From the NCBI RefSeq assembly GCF_051020765.1, contig NC_134946.1, positions 8,917,239-8,981,238 of the forward strand: a stretch of 64,000 nucleotides of DNA, given 5' to 3'. The notes under the pieces are model-generated. The model ran no database searches, was not told the origin of the DNA, and saw only the letters and a program-made list of their open reading frames with translations. The position numbers were made by a program, and so were the translations under genes. The DNA is from Lasioglossum baleicum (taxonomy: Eukaryota; Arthropoda; Insecta; Hymenoptera; Halictidae). Numbering within the stretch: position 1 is the first letter of the stretch; the number at the start of each line of letters is the position of its first letter. Positions 11,980-23,569 of the stretch are shown here, one piece after another.

Positions 11980-12780
11980 GATCCCTCATACGATTCTTTT
12001 ATGCTACAGTTTAATGCCTAGCCAAATGAATTCGAGAATGGAAAATGTTTTCAGATGCGTCATGCGTCGAAACCGATGTACTACCACGTTCAATGCATTC
12101 ATGACACAATCCGAGGTTCTACTAATAGACTGGAGCAATAACGTAACTTTGTACGTAGTCTTTCTTCGAAATTGGGCTGATTTGTCAGACGGTTTCTCCT
12201 GGAATTAGCCAGTTGCATACTGTGTAACATCGCAGAGTGCAGTTTCCGCGAGGTGCAACTAATCTCGTGACCATGTCCCCGCGTTACAAGAATTCATCAA
12301 CTTTACGACGTGAATTTTAGCGCCGAAGTTAAATTAAATCTCACCGAGCGTGAAACAGAAGATTTTTTAACGACGACTAAAAAAAAACACAGAGGTTAAC
12401 TTTACCCGAAACTCGAGCGACAGATAAACAAACGAAAAATTAAACCTGAAATAGCTGAATCAATAATGCCGTGTTTAATAATAAACTTTCCATGATCCGC
12501 TTTGTAAAATATACATACATATAATATAATGCTACATTCGTTATGCTCGGCAATAGTGCACGCAGAAATAATAATCAAAATAATAATTAAATTTGTCAAT
12601 TATTATCAGTATATAATGCATTTAATGAGTCAGTTAAATATAACTTCCACGAAGAAACCAGTCTGCAAACTACGCATACATACCTGCACATTTCGAATTT
12701 GTCTAAAAAAATCTAAAATTAATTCCACATGTTAAATATTTGTTAATAAATTCTTATTTTTTAGACAACGCAGTCATTAA
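11980..12780. other. No gene seen
   Basis: AT-rich DNA; the 99-codon frame at 11909-12208 begins inside the tandem repeat and shows no domain. Confidence 0.5.
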
Positions 12781-12786
12781 AATTGC

Positions 12787-13626
12787 GAGACTGCGGATAT
12801 TTATGCAAAATAAAACCGTTCGAAATTATAATAATTGCTCCACTTAGTTTCGAGCTAAATAATATTTTTAATAATACAGAAAGCTGCCATCTTCGTTTCT
12901 GAAATTAATTTCCCTATAAATGAAATTAAATTATGGAACTGAATTGTTATTACGAAATCTACTGTTGCCGACATATTTTTAATTATCCTGAGCGAATTGT
13001 ACTCGTGTTACCCACCATTAAAAATTTCCCGGACTCATTAGTATCTGAAAGTTGCATTCTGAATGCACAAAGAACAATGCACTCCATGTAATAAATTGGT
13101 AAATATCAGATAAAAGAGTAAAATTCACGAGAAATCAATGCATTATTTATAATAGGATTATGTCAAATGAGTTCACACCATTGTATAATTTCGACTTATG
13201 GGACTTAGAAAATTAAATTCTTGAGTTATTTATTCATTATTACTATTTATAAACGAAATTAAAATTATAATTGAAACACGGAGCTAGAATCAAAATAAGA
13301 AAATTAAAAATCTGCCTCGTTTTTAGTCATTATACCTTTCAACTGCATACGACGCGAATATACTTCTCGAAAAATTGAAACTTCTTTCGTATTAGTATTT
13401 TCTTGTCAAGCACTGACGTTTGAAAATGACAAATACATATAGTGTATTGCGGCTCTAACAACGATCGTTGGACTGTAGTAAATTGTATGGTTTTAGAACA
13501 AAAGATTGAAAAATCTGTCGCAACATTGTCTTGGATATGTAAAAATGATTAAGAGAAAAAAATAAAATGCAGCTTTCTTGTGAATGACACAGAAAATGTT
13601 TATTTTGCATAAACGTCCACAGTCTG
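12787..13626. mobile_element. Family C TIR element, ~840 bp copy
   Basis: Left end GAGACTGCGGATATTTATGC at 12787 and right end GCATAAACGTCCACAGTCTGC ending near 13626 are inverted copies (about 22 of 27 bases including the AAAATAAA that follows). No TA duplication is obvious. The interior is AT-rich and non-coding. It could be one large element or two solo ends; the matched spacing and orientation favour one. Confidence 0.5.
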
Positions 13627-13629
13627 CTA

Positions 13630-14750
13630 ATCAGCCAGCGTATTTGCAAACTTTTACGACCGAAATCCAGGATGTTAAATGAAAAGCATACTTCGGGAGC
13701 ATTTTTCATTTAGCCTTCCCTCGTTACGAGGATTTCTACATTTTTTTTTTTATGGGAAAAATGGTGCATCGAATGCAGCTGATACATGCACTAGAACGTT
13801 GTACACCGACGTACAGCGTGGTCTAATCGCGCGATACGACGTCTACGCACGCCTGCATTTGTATATTTGTATTTTTGTTGATGCGAACGAGGCGCTCGAC
13901 CATGAAATAAAGAACTACACCGCGCCGCGTTTCGTATGTAAACCTGGAAGAATAGCTTATTTTAAAGCGATCACGAAACGCTTTTCATGTCCGCCTGGAT
14001 GATGGAATCGTGCTTTCATTCGACCGTCTCGTTGTGAAAAATGATCCACCGCTACCTACCAACCTCCTCTACTCTACCCTGCCGGCCTTTTTTCCACGTT
14101 TTTACCTCCTTCCCGGCGTACATGCATGCTCGAATGCAGGGTAAAGCACTCAAACCCCACGAATAATGCCTTTATTTTTCTGGCCACGTAAGAAAATTCC
14201 GCGAGAGCGCACGCGAATTTATCTCCCGGGCCAAGCCTATTCGAAGTTTTAATCGTTTTCGGTATTCTCCGAGGTTTATTAGTGTACAACAAAATTTCAC
14301 AACGAGAGATAAACGATTCTTCTGTGATCTGTTCGTCAGGTTTTTGATTCGACTGGAAATTCGTATTAATTTGCAGTTTTGTGTTTGCTTCGAATTTTGA
14401 TCTTGAATTAAGCACCTGATTTGGCAGGGAAATTATTTTCTTAGAAAAATATTGTTGTACTGAAATGTTGCACCTACAGTCGACACGTCTCAAAAATGCG
14501 TATTTTCTATTTTAAATCGATAATTTAGGAATTAATCGAAAATATATATTATGTATGTTATTCAATATAGTACAAACTAGTATGTGTAGCACCGAAGATG
14601 ACATAAAGTTTATAATAATGACAGAAAAAATTACATCACTTTTTTGTCGATTGCTGAAAGTATGTTGACAGCATTGAAAATTCGTGATTGAGTGTATTCT
14701 TAACAATAAAACGAAATAATTAATATGAAAAGTTCGATACCCTTTGTTTC
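13630..14750. other. No gene seen
   Basis: Frames of 107 codons (13679-14002) and 139 codons (14074-14493, minus) have no recognisable motifs and no supporting signals. Confidence 0.5.
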
Positions 14751-14755
14751 TTATG

Positions 14756-14874
14756 ACAACACTATTTGCAGAAAAACAACCCTAAACGCATGCTGATCCT
14801 CCACTATGTTTTGCTGTAGGCGTCATCACCGTTGATTTAAAGCATTCACCTTGCTTTTTCCATACATGTTTTGT
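14756..14874 (-). pseudogene. Tc1-type transposase fragment, inverted copy
   Basis: On the minus strand this reads VWKKQGECFK, then PTAKHSGGSACV, a stop where the family has the conserved Trp, then GCFSANSV. This is the Tc1/mariner catalytic-core region around the VWG-CF motif. It is an inverted, about 85-90 percent identical partner of 14930-15049, so the two form a hairpin with a ~55-bp loop. The stop codon and lack of flanking domains show it is dead. Confidence 0.8.
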
Positions 14875-14902
14875 TTAAAAAATATATATTTAGAAGAAGG
14901 AT

Positions 14903-15147
14903 ATATTTAGCGACGAGTCAAAATTAATAGAAGAAAATGTGTATGGAGAAAGCAAGGCGAATGCTTTAAATTAACGGTGCAAACGCCTACAGCAAAGCAT
15001 GGTGGAGGATCAATATGCGTTTGGGGTTATTTTGCTGCAAATAGTGTTGGAAATTTACATTTTATAGACGGGATATTCACAGTAGCAGGGTATGTCATTA
15101 AAGACGAAGTGACACCACTTTTGCACCAATTTTTGAGGATATTTTAA
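14903..15147 (+). pseudogene. Tc1-type transposase fragment, frameshifted
   Basis: The piece IFSDESK (frame from 14903), containing the second catalytic Asp context of Tc1 transposases, is followed after a frame change by VWRKQGECFK (frame from 14941), then KHGGGSICVWGYFAANSVG and LHFIDGIF. The order and spacing match the middle of the Tc1 DDE domain (FSDESKF, VWRK-GE, KHGGGS-MVWGCF, IDGI). The frame closes with TAA at 15145-15147; similarity fades after about 15080. N-terminal DNA-binding domains and the final Glu region are absent. Confidence 0.85.
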
Positions 15148-15263
15148 AGGTCTGCTCCATCGCGTGGTACAGTTCGATTTTCCGCTGGATCCTTATTTTT
15201 TGAGATAAATTCAAAAATATCCTCAAAAATTGGTGCAAAAGTGGTGTCTCTCCGTCTTTAATG
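15096..15263. repeat. Inverted repeat with ~50-bp arms next to the Tc1 relic
   Basis: Arms 15096-15144 and 15213-15263 are inverted copies (CATTAAAGACG, ACACCACTTTTGCACCAA, TTTTTGAGGATATTTT). A second, shorter stem follows: ATGATTGTTTAAA (15261-15273) pairs with TTTAAACAATCAT (15288-15300). Confidence 0.8.
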
Positions 15264-15287
15264 ATTGTTTAAATATGTTTAAATACG

Positions 15288-15538
15288 TTTAAACAATCAT
15301 AACATATTAGTATTGGGTATCACTACATTCGGGAAAGTCTGTAGAATCTTTTGCTGTAAAGAACAATTCAATATCTTTTACAATAACATGACAATATTTG
15401 TTTAAAGCTGAAAAATACGTTTCTTTTCAAAGTCATGTTTCTTAAAAACTATGCGTGTAGGAGAAAATTAAGGGCAGATTCGACCTACAAGATACACCCA
15501 ACAGTATTGGAAACATAACAAAAGTTGAAATTTGTTGG
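15288..15538. repeat. Family B, copy 2 (inverted relative to copy 1)
   Basis: The reverse complement aligns with 1862-2120 over most of its length, including TTCAACTTTT, CGAATCTGCCC, TTTTCTCCTA, TTTAAACAAATA, TTCTTTACAGCAAAAGATTC and GACTTTCCCGAAT. It directly abuts the Tc1 relic. Confidence 0.75.
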
Positions 15539-15549
15539 ACAGTGTTATT

Positions 15550-16580
15550 TATTAAACACTGAATTATTTGATAAAAGCCAGAATAAGGAGAAAATTAATT
15601 TCTACAAATGATGGTTTAAAATGGAAGTGAAATATCCGTGTCACCAGAAGTTATTACCGCGGGAGTTCCATGAAACCTAATAATTTTTCCAGGACCCCGG
15701 AGTGCACGAAAATCCTCGTTGTAACGTCGTCGCCAGCAAGATCGAATATTTAAAATAAAGTGGTTCGTACGCGATTAAGACTGTCGAAGGTTCGACTCGG
15801 GCTAGGTAATCGCATTCCCAGTAAATTAGCGGATTAATCGACCGAATGGCGGATCGAGAAGCGAACTTGCAGGGGGAAGCATATGGTTGCAGTTAAAGCG
15901 AAGGAACGCGGGAGAAAAGCGGAGCAAAGGTAAGCGAGCTAGGAATCATGAGTAGCGTGCAATCTATACAGCTCTCCGGAGAGGCTTTTGAGCAAAGAGA
16001 GAAGCAATGATCTTACTCAAGGGAAATAACATATTTATGGGCTGCGAATGGCGGCTCTCTTGCCGTTGCGACATCGACTACTTTGATCTCCGCCGCCGCC
16101 GCGCGCATCAAAGTATACCGAAAATCAAAAGCAGTTTGCCGGAATATGTAAGTGGATTTTCGGATACTTTGAAATCCGACTACCCTCATCTTCAATATTC
16201 GAAGGCCTGCGTACAAACACGCACGAACCCTCCATTGCATTCCATTTTCCTCTTAAAAAGTCCGTTTAGTGCAACGCATACCGAAAACAAAGCATTTTTA
16301 GTGTCACTGCTTAGATTGTTGCATATAAAATGTACGACAGAAAACGGCACTATCGTCAACATTCTAAATTTTTCATTGTACTTTACTGATGAAAAGCCTG
16401 TTTTAGACATTTGTAAGCAACCTGATAAATGTGTGATAATAAATAAATTATGTAGTACCCTATAAATAATCTATATTTGAGACATTGGAACAGTTTTTGA
16501 ATCAAGTTTTTGAGAAAGAAATTCCTGAAAGTAGCTTCCTCCAGCTTTCTGACAAAGCAATAACTACTTAAAGAATGTTT
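15550..16580. other. No gene seen; small GC-rich patch near 16040-16110
   Basis: The 152-codon frame at 16007-16465 is shadowed by minus-strand frames of 75 and 72 codons. It begins with a GCC-repeat patch and has no recognisable domain, so I do not call it a gene. Confidence 0.5.
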
Positions 16581-16589
16581 AAGCAATTT

Positions 16590-16960
16590 TTAAATGTTCA
16601 ATGACCTTCTTCAGGTTTCTTGTAGCTTCTGACACATTCATACACCTAGTTTTATTGGTTTTCTTTTTTAATATTGCATTGTCATCCAGTTCTGAGCTAT
16701 GTTTAAAGTTTCAAGTCTCTATCTCATCGGGAAGTGGTTTAAAATTCGATTACAAGATTTGACGCATACAACAACAACGACAACTCGATAAGCTAATATA
16801 AGCGTGGTAATAATAATATGATGCAAATTGTATGGTGTTTGGTCTCATTTTTTAAAATCAGAAACGTTTCACGAATATGTCGACGATAGTTTCATACAGA
16901 AATAATTATAAACAACAGAGTATTGTCAAAATGTTTGTCTTCAAAAAATTTGTTCCATAA
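16590..16960. repeat. Diverged family A copy with an embedded LINE-tail-like segment
   Basis: The flank 16590-16640 (CTTCTTCAGGTTTCTTGTAG, then GACACATTC) matches 18195-18240. The right arm 16800-16960 carries GGTGTTTGGTCTCATTTT, AATCAGAAACGTTTCACG and ATATGTCGACGATAGTTTC, as in other family A right arms. Between them, 16667-16813 is a diverged copy of 33113-33280 (TTTTTAATATTGCATTGTC, ATCCAGTTCTGAGCTATG). A nested arrangement. Confidence 0.6.
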
Positions 16961-16999
16961 TTTTAGTATGAACTAAAAACGATACACTCTGACATTCTC

Positions 17000-18050
17000 A
17001 ATATTCTTTTAACCAATCTACTGTTTTAGATTCCATCCACAATCTAATAATTACATATTTTAAACAATCAAACGCAACACAATCGAGGAGAAACAAAAAA
17101 TTTTACGTAAATTCATAAAATAGGTGAGTTTCTATGCAGGAAATTTTCGTGCAAGAAAATGTGTAACAATTTTTCACAGTGAAGGTTGAACAATGTATTA
17201 TGCATATTTATGCTTTCTCGCTGGGTTTTTCAAAGTTCGCTGCCAATCAATACGTTGTTTATTAGTCGGCAGAGTTCGATATAAATATTGATGTATGGTA
17301 ATGCGGAAGATAAGTAGCGTCAGAATTTTTTGTATTATTTCTCTTCACTGTATCTACGAGGTGAAGTTGGAAAAGTTTCGAAAAGAAAGAAAAAAATATA
17401 TAACCAAGACAGAAATTAGTTTTCCCAGACGCATCTGTACTGGAAGAGTAACTCGTTCGCTAGAGAATATCTCGTTCGTTGCCAAAGTTTCCGCGGTAAG
17501 AAGCCAGATAAGCACAGTTGTCCTCTTGCCCCAGGAAAAAACTTGCAAACAGTAACGAAAGAAACGCTTGGCTTTTTCGAAAGCCCGATTCTAAACGTCC
17601 ATAGTCTGGTCGACAACTTAAATTTACAGAAACTCATTACTGGACTGCAAACTGTATGCCTTTAAAGGGTCATGCTCAATCGGGAGTGCAAGAAAAGTTA
17701 CGAAAATGATTTAAATTATTTATTCAAAATGGTATATCTTAGACAGTATCTTCTGATATTTTAATTTAAAGATTTTTATCAAAGTTGTCACTGACAAAAA
17801 TGGTCTTGTGCAAAATAATTATTTTTTTTATGAATAAATACTGACGTTAAAAATTGTAATATTGCTCAATATTTTTAAAAGTCCTTCGTTTGAGAACCGG
17901 ATACAATATAATGTGTTATACAGTGTATAAACCTTATTAAACTTTTAATTTCTAATGAACCCGCCTGCTTAAGCTCAACTATTGTTTCGCAGTTGATCAA
18001 TATTTTTCAATAAAAAAATTACGGGATAGTTTCTAAAGCAAGCCATTTTA
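17000..18050. other. No gene seen
   Basis: AT-rich DNA with overlapping frames of 86, 73 and 64 codons on both strands at 17295-17637, none with a domain. A weak family C end (ACGTCCATAGTCTGG) lies near 17595-17609. Confidence 0.5.
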
Positions 18051-18194
18051 AATATTAAAGCTTCTTTTGAACAAAGTCTTACGGCTTTCGAGAAAAATAT
18101 TCTTGAAAATGCCGTTTTTCAGCTTCCCTTCTGAGCATATTGCAGCACTCGGCAACAAAATAATATTTATAGCATCTTAAAATGTTTAACGTGC

Positions 18195-18660
18195 TTCTTC
18201 AGGTTTCTTCGGACTTCTGATACATCCGTGACACATTCCTGATTAAAACGATATCAAACACGGCATAATTTTGATCACATTTACTCGTTTAATCCACGTT
18301 ATAATCGAGCCTCGATTATCAGAACTAGTGAATACAAGTGCCCGGATAATAGAACAGCTTAGCTAGCTCTACAACGTTAGATGAAATCTCTCTCTTTACT
18401 GTATAATAAATCATGTTGTATATAGTTCACTTTAGATTGAAGTGTTTAAACTGATGTGAGATAAGGGAGGATAATGGAGAACATCAGGTTCGGATAGTAG
18501 AGGTTATACTTTATCGTAGGTTAAACAGGTAAATACAATCCGAACAGTATCGCGTTTGGACTCTTCTTAATCAGAAAAGCAGGACAAATATGTCGACAAC
18601 AGTGACACAAAGAAATGATTTCAAACAAAAAAGTTTTGTCAAAAAGTTTCCCAAATAGAA
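18195..18660. mobile_element. Family A long-TIR element, ~400-bp copy
   Basis: Left arm: GACACATTCCTGATTAAAAC, ATCAAACACGGCATAA, TTTACTCGTTTAATCCACG, then GAGCCTCGATTATCAGAAC. Right arm, inverted: GGTTCGGATAGTAGAGGTTA, GTTAAACAGGTAAATAC, ATCGCGTTTGGACTC, TTAATCAGAAAAGC, ATATGTCGAC. The arms enclose about 130 bp of unrelated AT-rich sequence. The inner CCTCGATTATC-GAAC motif resembles pogo/Tigger terminal repeats. Confidence 0.7.
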
Positions 18661-18761
18661 ATCTATTTCTTCATGAATCGATTCTAGTAAGTTCAAAATA
18701 ATACGTATAGATGTTCCTAATTTCTTTTAATTTATTGTCTGACTGACGAATACGGATGTCG

Positions 18762-18912
18762 ACGGTTCGGATAATCGAGATTCTACTAAATCACGAATTA
18801 AACAAGTAGATACGATCGTAATGGTATCGTGTTTGGACTCTTTTTAATCAGAAAAACGTCACAAATTCGTTGACGCTAGTTTTGAAAAGAAACGATTAAA
18901 AATAGAAAAGTT
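18762..18912 (+). repeat. Family A right-arm copy
   Basis: It reads TTCGGATAATCGAGATTCTA, CGAATTAAACAAGTAGATAC, GGTATCGTGTTTGGACTC, TTTTTAATCAGAAAAACGTC, then CGTTGACGCTAGTTTT. This is among the best-conserved right arms in the window. No left arm adjoins it. Confidence 0.7.
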
Positions 18913-18919
18913 TTGCGAT

Positions 18920-20270
18920 TGGATTGGTGCTTCTGGGCACCTCGGAGCCTCATTTTCCGTGTCCTTGTCGTGAAATCGAATGGTGATCCTCCATCGGGTT
19001 CGATATTCCTTGTCTTGGGCGGTTTTCCTCGGGCTCCACGCCCTCGCCCTCGAATACAGAATTCCAACAGCCACTCTGCTCGTAGTTTTCAACGAAATCC
19101 GACGTTCGTATGCTGTGACCAGCCCTGATCGGTAAACACACAAACGCGTCCCGCCTTGAGAAACGGAAAACTGTTTTATAGTCGAGCCATCCCCCACACT
19201 AAATCATATTAAAACTCACATTGTAGGGCGAACATAGGGTGGACCCTAGTCCGAAACTGATTTTAAAAGCTTGCCAGAAATAGAGACAAGCTTTCCTTTC
19301 AATGAAATCACCATCAAAACGCGCCAAAATTGATACGTTGTCATATATTAATAGATAACTAAGCAAACGTTTAATTGTGTCTGGAAAATTAAAATTATTT
19401 TATGGAATAAGGGAAACATTTTTCAAGTAGGAAATATTATAAAGTAATATTTATCAATACTAAATAAAGACAGAATCTACATAGTATATTTTTTCTGTGT
19501 GATAACAGAAATTATTAAATTATTATTATGACAATAATAAGAATATCATAATAAAAGTAATAATTTTTGCATTCCTTGTGTCTTTGTGTGCCCATTTATT
19601 ATGAAAAATCCGGAGCTTCTACTTGGAAAAAGAGATTTGTTTGTTTCCAGGAATGCATAGTATTTGAAACCGAATTTCCACGGTATATCACTATAAAAAC
19701 TGGGCGCGGTATAATATCATTCTGCAGAAAGTTTCCGATGTCTCTGGCCCGGATGTTTTGGCGTGCATGTTTTATCGGTTTTTGCATTTCCGATCGGTAA
19801 GCCGGATCGTCAAACTCCGTTCATCGAAGTTTGTTTGCGAAACAATTATCTGTTGCTGATGCTAACTGAACGCTAAGGTAATTGAATTTGTGCAGTGTAG
19901 GATGCAGAAATACGTCATGCGTGAAACAATGAGCATTCTAGTATTCTCCTGGCCACGGATCCGGCTGCTGCTAGCCGAGTTAAGGTTCGGCAAATTGCTA
20001 ATACCGCAGATTATGTCTTCGCGGATCGAGCATTATTACCTTATTTCACAGTGAGTGAGCGTTGGTCCGGGCTAGCTCCTGCACGTTCGCTGCCATTCGA
20101 ACTTTTCGTTGCCCAATCGATTGCTGTGGCTGAAACGGTTACTACATATGCCGCTAACAATCATGCGAAAAAGCGACATCGAAGGCTGAACTTGCGCTTC
20201 AAAAATAGTCGATTTGTGACCGCTGTAACTTCGTGCAAACAAATTGCATGGCAGTCTATTGGGGGGTCAT
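18920..20270. other. No gene seen; GC-rich patch 18930-19140
   Basis: Frames in four registers overlap at 18859-19197 (63-112 codons), typical of stop-poor GC-rich DNA rather than a gene. The remainder is AT-rich with frames under 80 codons. Confidence 0.5.
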
Positions 20271-20488
20271 TGTGAAGTCCGAAGTTTCCACTTCCGATTG
20301 GATCTTTCTACTCGTACTTTTGCAATAGAAAATTGAATTGTTGTTACACTTCACATTGCAGGTGGCCCATGGAAGATTATTGTTGTTTCACCTATTGTAA
20401 CATCGCGGAAAAATATTGAACGACAAGTTTCTACTTTCAATACATCAAAGTATTTTTTTTATTCATACTCTTGCACTAGAAAATTGAA

Positions 20489-20769
20489 GTTTCCTTGTCT
20501 AATCACGGTCATGCGGCTCCCAACTGGTCCGGTACGCCCCATATCGAAATTGTTATCAAATTAAAAAGTTCCCTCTTCCAAACGAGCCCAGGTAGACCGC
20601 CCTGATATTCTTTTCTACGGAGTTACACCAGTCCAAACAGTCGCATGTACAGACATCAACTTTATTCGACCTTTACTCGTCACTCTTGTAGTTTCCTTGC
20701 CTAATCACGATCATGCGGCCCCTAATTGGTCCAGGATGCCCCATACCGACCCAGGTGAACGTGCCTGAT
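20489..20769 (+). repeat. Direct duplication, offset ~202 bp
   Basis: Units 20489-20608 and 20691-20769 share GTTTCCTTG-CTAATCACG, TCATGCGGC, ACTGGTCC, GCCCCATA and a CCCAGGT-n-CCTGAT tail. The first copy has about 39 extra bases. A weaker upstream relative (ACTCGTACTTTTGCAATAGAAAATTGAA) starts near 20311, suggesting a three-copy array. Confidence 0.65.
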
Positions 20770-20992
20770 CAACGCATCCGGTCAGTCTCTCCGTCGGTTT
20801 ATCTTTCATCCGCTGATTCGACCCGCAAGACGAAATCCAGTTCCCATAGCCCCGTGCGCGCTTAGGTTTTCCATCGAGCGTTGCTCGGCTACTCGCACGT
20901 CCTCCAGGTTGAAGACCGGGCCGATTCAGCGCACGTCTCGCGGAAAGGAAGCGGGGAGGAAAGTGGTCGGGGAAGAAGTAGAGGAAGGAAAG

Positions 20993-21030
20993 AGGAAGGA
21001 AGGAAGGAAGGAAGGAAGGAAGGAAGGAAA
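20993..21030 (+). repeat. (GGAA)n microsatellite
   Basis: Nine to ten near-perfect GGAA units inside a purine-rich strand. It creates repetitive overlapping frames on both strands (EGRKEGRKEG and FLPSFLPSFL types), including the 200- and 153-codon minus-strand frames, which I reject as genes. Confidence 0.95.
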
Positions 21031-22020
21031 AGGTGGCTGGCGCAAGCTCGCAGGAAAAACCAAAGGGATCCCTTCCCACCCGGAAAAGCTGCGGGAAGAG
21101 CGGAGACAGAGGCATGTCGCATCGGCCAACAACAAGACAAATGATGATTGCGACAAACATTTCGAAGCATACCGGCCAATCCCGACGCCGGCAATCTCTG
21201 TCCCGTGGTAAACGTTCAATTTCATTCCGCCGGGGAACAAGTCTGCGAATCTTTCCTTCGTTTTTCTCTCTCTTCCCCCGGACGCGGAGTTCATGTCGTT
21301 TGACAAGCAACAACCATCGTAACTTCCCTCACTTTCCCCCGTAATAAAAATACCGTGCCCGTCGGCCGGCTTTCGGGGATCATGCACGCCCTTTCTTTGA
21401 TCTTTATTCAGTGCTACACGTTCCTCTATTTAGAAGACGCTGCGGGGATTCGGGGGCGGTTCTCGAGACGCTTCTCTTCTCCCGGCCGCGTTGCAATTTC
21501 GCGATGCAGGAACTTTACTGTGTTACCACTTTTTACTGGTGTTACACGTACGGCGGATCAAAATAATATTCGCACACTTTTTAAGGGACACTTCTAGATA
21601 CATTTTCGCGGCCGTACAATTGATACAGAACTGCAACATTTATTTTTTGAATTTTCAATATCGGCCCACATGAGAATGTTGTAAACAAGTTTCGGTATTT
21701 ACTCTGTATTTCCGAGCAATTGCAATTTTTTCGATTCAACATTTCCCAGATTACTAAAGACAAATTGACTTTGAAAAAATCCCATTTGCAACCGTATGAA
21801 ATAATAAATAATCAACGTAAATAGTGGTGTGCTGAATTTTCGTTAAAAAATATCAAGATCCAGGGTACACATTACTTATTATAGTTTCTGGGTAAAAACA
21901 ATCCTCTGCTCTGCGAGATTTTTACAGCCCCGCCTTAATGAATACGTGAGTAATGATTTTTCGAGAGAACGGTTCCACAGGTTCTCTGTTGCTCCTCATT
22001 TTATATGCAAATAGAGTGAA

Positions 22021-22721
22021 CGGATTAACTGGCTGTATCTCGGCAAAGAAAGATCGCAGCGTTATTATCCTAAGCTCGTATTAAAGCGGAAAGTCAACCG
22101 ATTCGATTGGGTACAAGTCGAATCTTCTGCGACAATATTTCACCAAGATACATCGCGTTCAAGCGTCAATATTGAGAATCTCGCGTGTAATATTGAATCG
22201 GTGCACTACAGCTCTACAAATTGCACGGTGCGGATATTCATCAAAATATAAAATATGTGTCGGACAGTAAACTAATCCCTCTGAAATTTTCAAAAGACTT
22301 CAAAAAACAGATCAGTACTGTGCGCATAAGACCGCACGACCGAAGTGAAAACTTCTATGACGATTGCACACGAGTTTACCCGATTAGCGTTTCACCTGGG
22401 AGCGTGACGGATCAGACTCATTCACTGTCATTCACTGCAATTGTATACGCGGTTCGCCAAAGGAGTTTTTTCACTTTTTGACTAACTGAATACGCTCATG
22501 ACACCCGGATTAACTTGCTGTATCTCGGCGAAGAAAGATGGCAGCGTCACGATCCCAAGCTCATTTCGAAGGGAAAGGACAGCCGATTCGATCGAGCCCA
22601 CGTCGAACTCCGTACGACAATTTGTTACCAAGATGTATCGCGTCGAAGCGTCAACAATGCGAGTCTCTTGTGTAATATTGAATCGCAGGTGCATTACGAT
22701 GCAGCCCGACAAATGCACCGT
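22021..22721. repeat. Duplicated ~210-bp segment with almost no length change
   Basis: 22021-22230 and 22506-22721 align with about 75-80 percent identity and very few gaps: CGGATTAACT-GCTGTATCTC, GGC-AAGAAAGAT-GCAGCG, CGATTCGAT, CGACAAT-TT, ACCAAGAT, GCGTC-AAGCGTCAA and GTGTAATATTGAATCG. On the minus strand the second copy is open (78-codon frame, 22482-22718), while the first has two in-frame stops in the same register. Probably a dispersed repeat; a decayed exon pair is a weaker alternative. Confidence 0.7.
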
Positions 22722-23045
22722 GAAATTTAGAGTCGGGCCGCCACTCGAAGGGAATGTGGAGCGACCGGAGGCTCCTAGCGCCGCCCTTATGGTTTAATAG
22801 TGCTGGTTTGCGTGGTGGGAAAGCTAGAATGCGAGGCACGTTACGAGCCTCATGAATTGCGTATACACGGAATTATGCGTGTAAAAACCTTTTCCTCGAA
22901 GAGAGAGAAACGCACCTAACTCGACCCTCTGCCCTCTGCGTTCGCATAAATTTCCCCCGGCCGAGGTTTTCATTTAACTTCACAAACAATGTAACCCGTC
23001 CGCAATGAATTACTAATAAAAAAGTATAACGCGGCGATCGACGAG

Positions 23046-23075
23046 ATCTCTCTCTCTCTCTCTTTCCCTCCCTCC
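23046..23075 (+). repeat. (CT)n / pyrimidine microsatellite
   Basis: A run of about nine CT units followed by TTTCCCTCCCTCCC. Confidence 0.95.
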
Positions 23076-23339
23076 CCCCTGTGTAAGCGTATTCATCACA
23101 TCGCGTATTCATTTATGCGTATATGAGTATTCATATTAATTCGCGGCCGTAATGATCGGTGCATTATGCAACATAACTAAACCGCTGCGATTTTCAAGAA
23201 TTCACGCTGTGCTCCAAGTAATGACATCTGAATGTTAATTGCTTCGGGCATTTTTAACGAAGACGCGACGAAACGGAATACATTATCACGTTTGCAATTT
23301 TTTGGAAATTATTAAAGGGAGAAGTACTGCGATTTAAAA

Positions 23340-23565
23340 GTGGAAGAATTTTTATAGAGCTGTTGCATTTTACTTCATTTTTAATTCTTATAGATGCATT
23401 TCTTCCAATTTTTAACTTTTATCGAGTGATTTCTCCGCATTTTTAATTTCCACAGAGCCAATTTTGCTATTTTTAAGGTAATATTAATTTTAGGGGATTT
23501 TCCTCCAATTTCAATTTATACAGGGCTGATTTCCTTCAATTTTAATTTTTATAGGCATCTGTGCT
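23340..23565 (+). repeat. Short degenerate tandem repeat, ~31-45 bp unit
   Basis: Successive units follow the pattern ATTTCTTCCAATTTTTAA, then TTTTATAGAGCTG or a variant. At least five diverged copies, very T-rich on the plus strand. Confidence 0.6.
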
Positions 23566-23569
23566 AAAC

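Noticed and set aside
13679..14493. Frames of 107 and 139 codons as possible genes
   Set aside because: No recognisable domain, no support from composition or context.
15780..15812. Possible tRNA T-arm (GGTTCGACTC)
   Set aside because: No matching acceptor, D or anticodon stems at the required spacing.
16007..16465. 152-codon plus frame
   Set aside because: Shadow frames on the other strand cover the same region; no motif or conserved pattern.
20711..21387. Open frames of 200 and 153 codons (minus) and about 100 codons (plus)
   Set aside because: They are produced by a (GGAA)n microsatellite and GC-rich flanks; residues repeat as FLPS on one strand and EGRK on the other.
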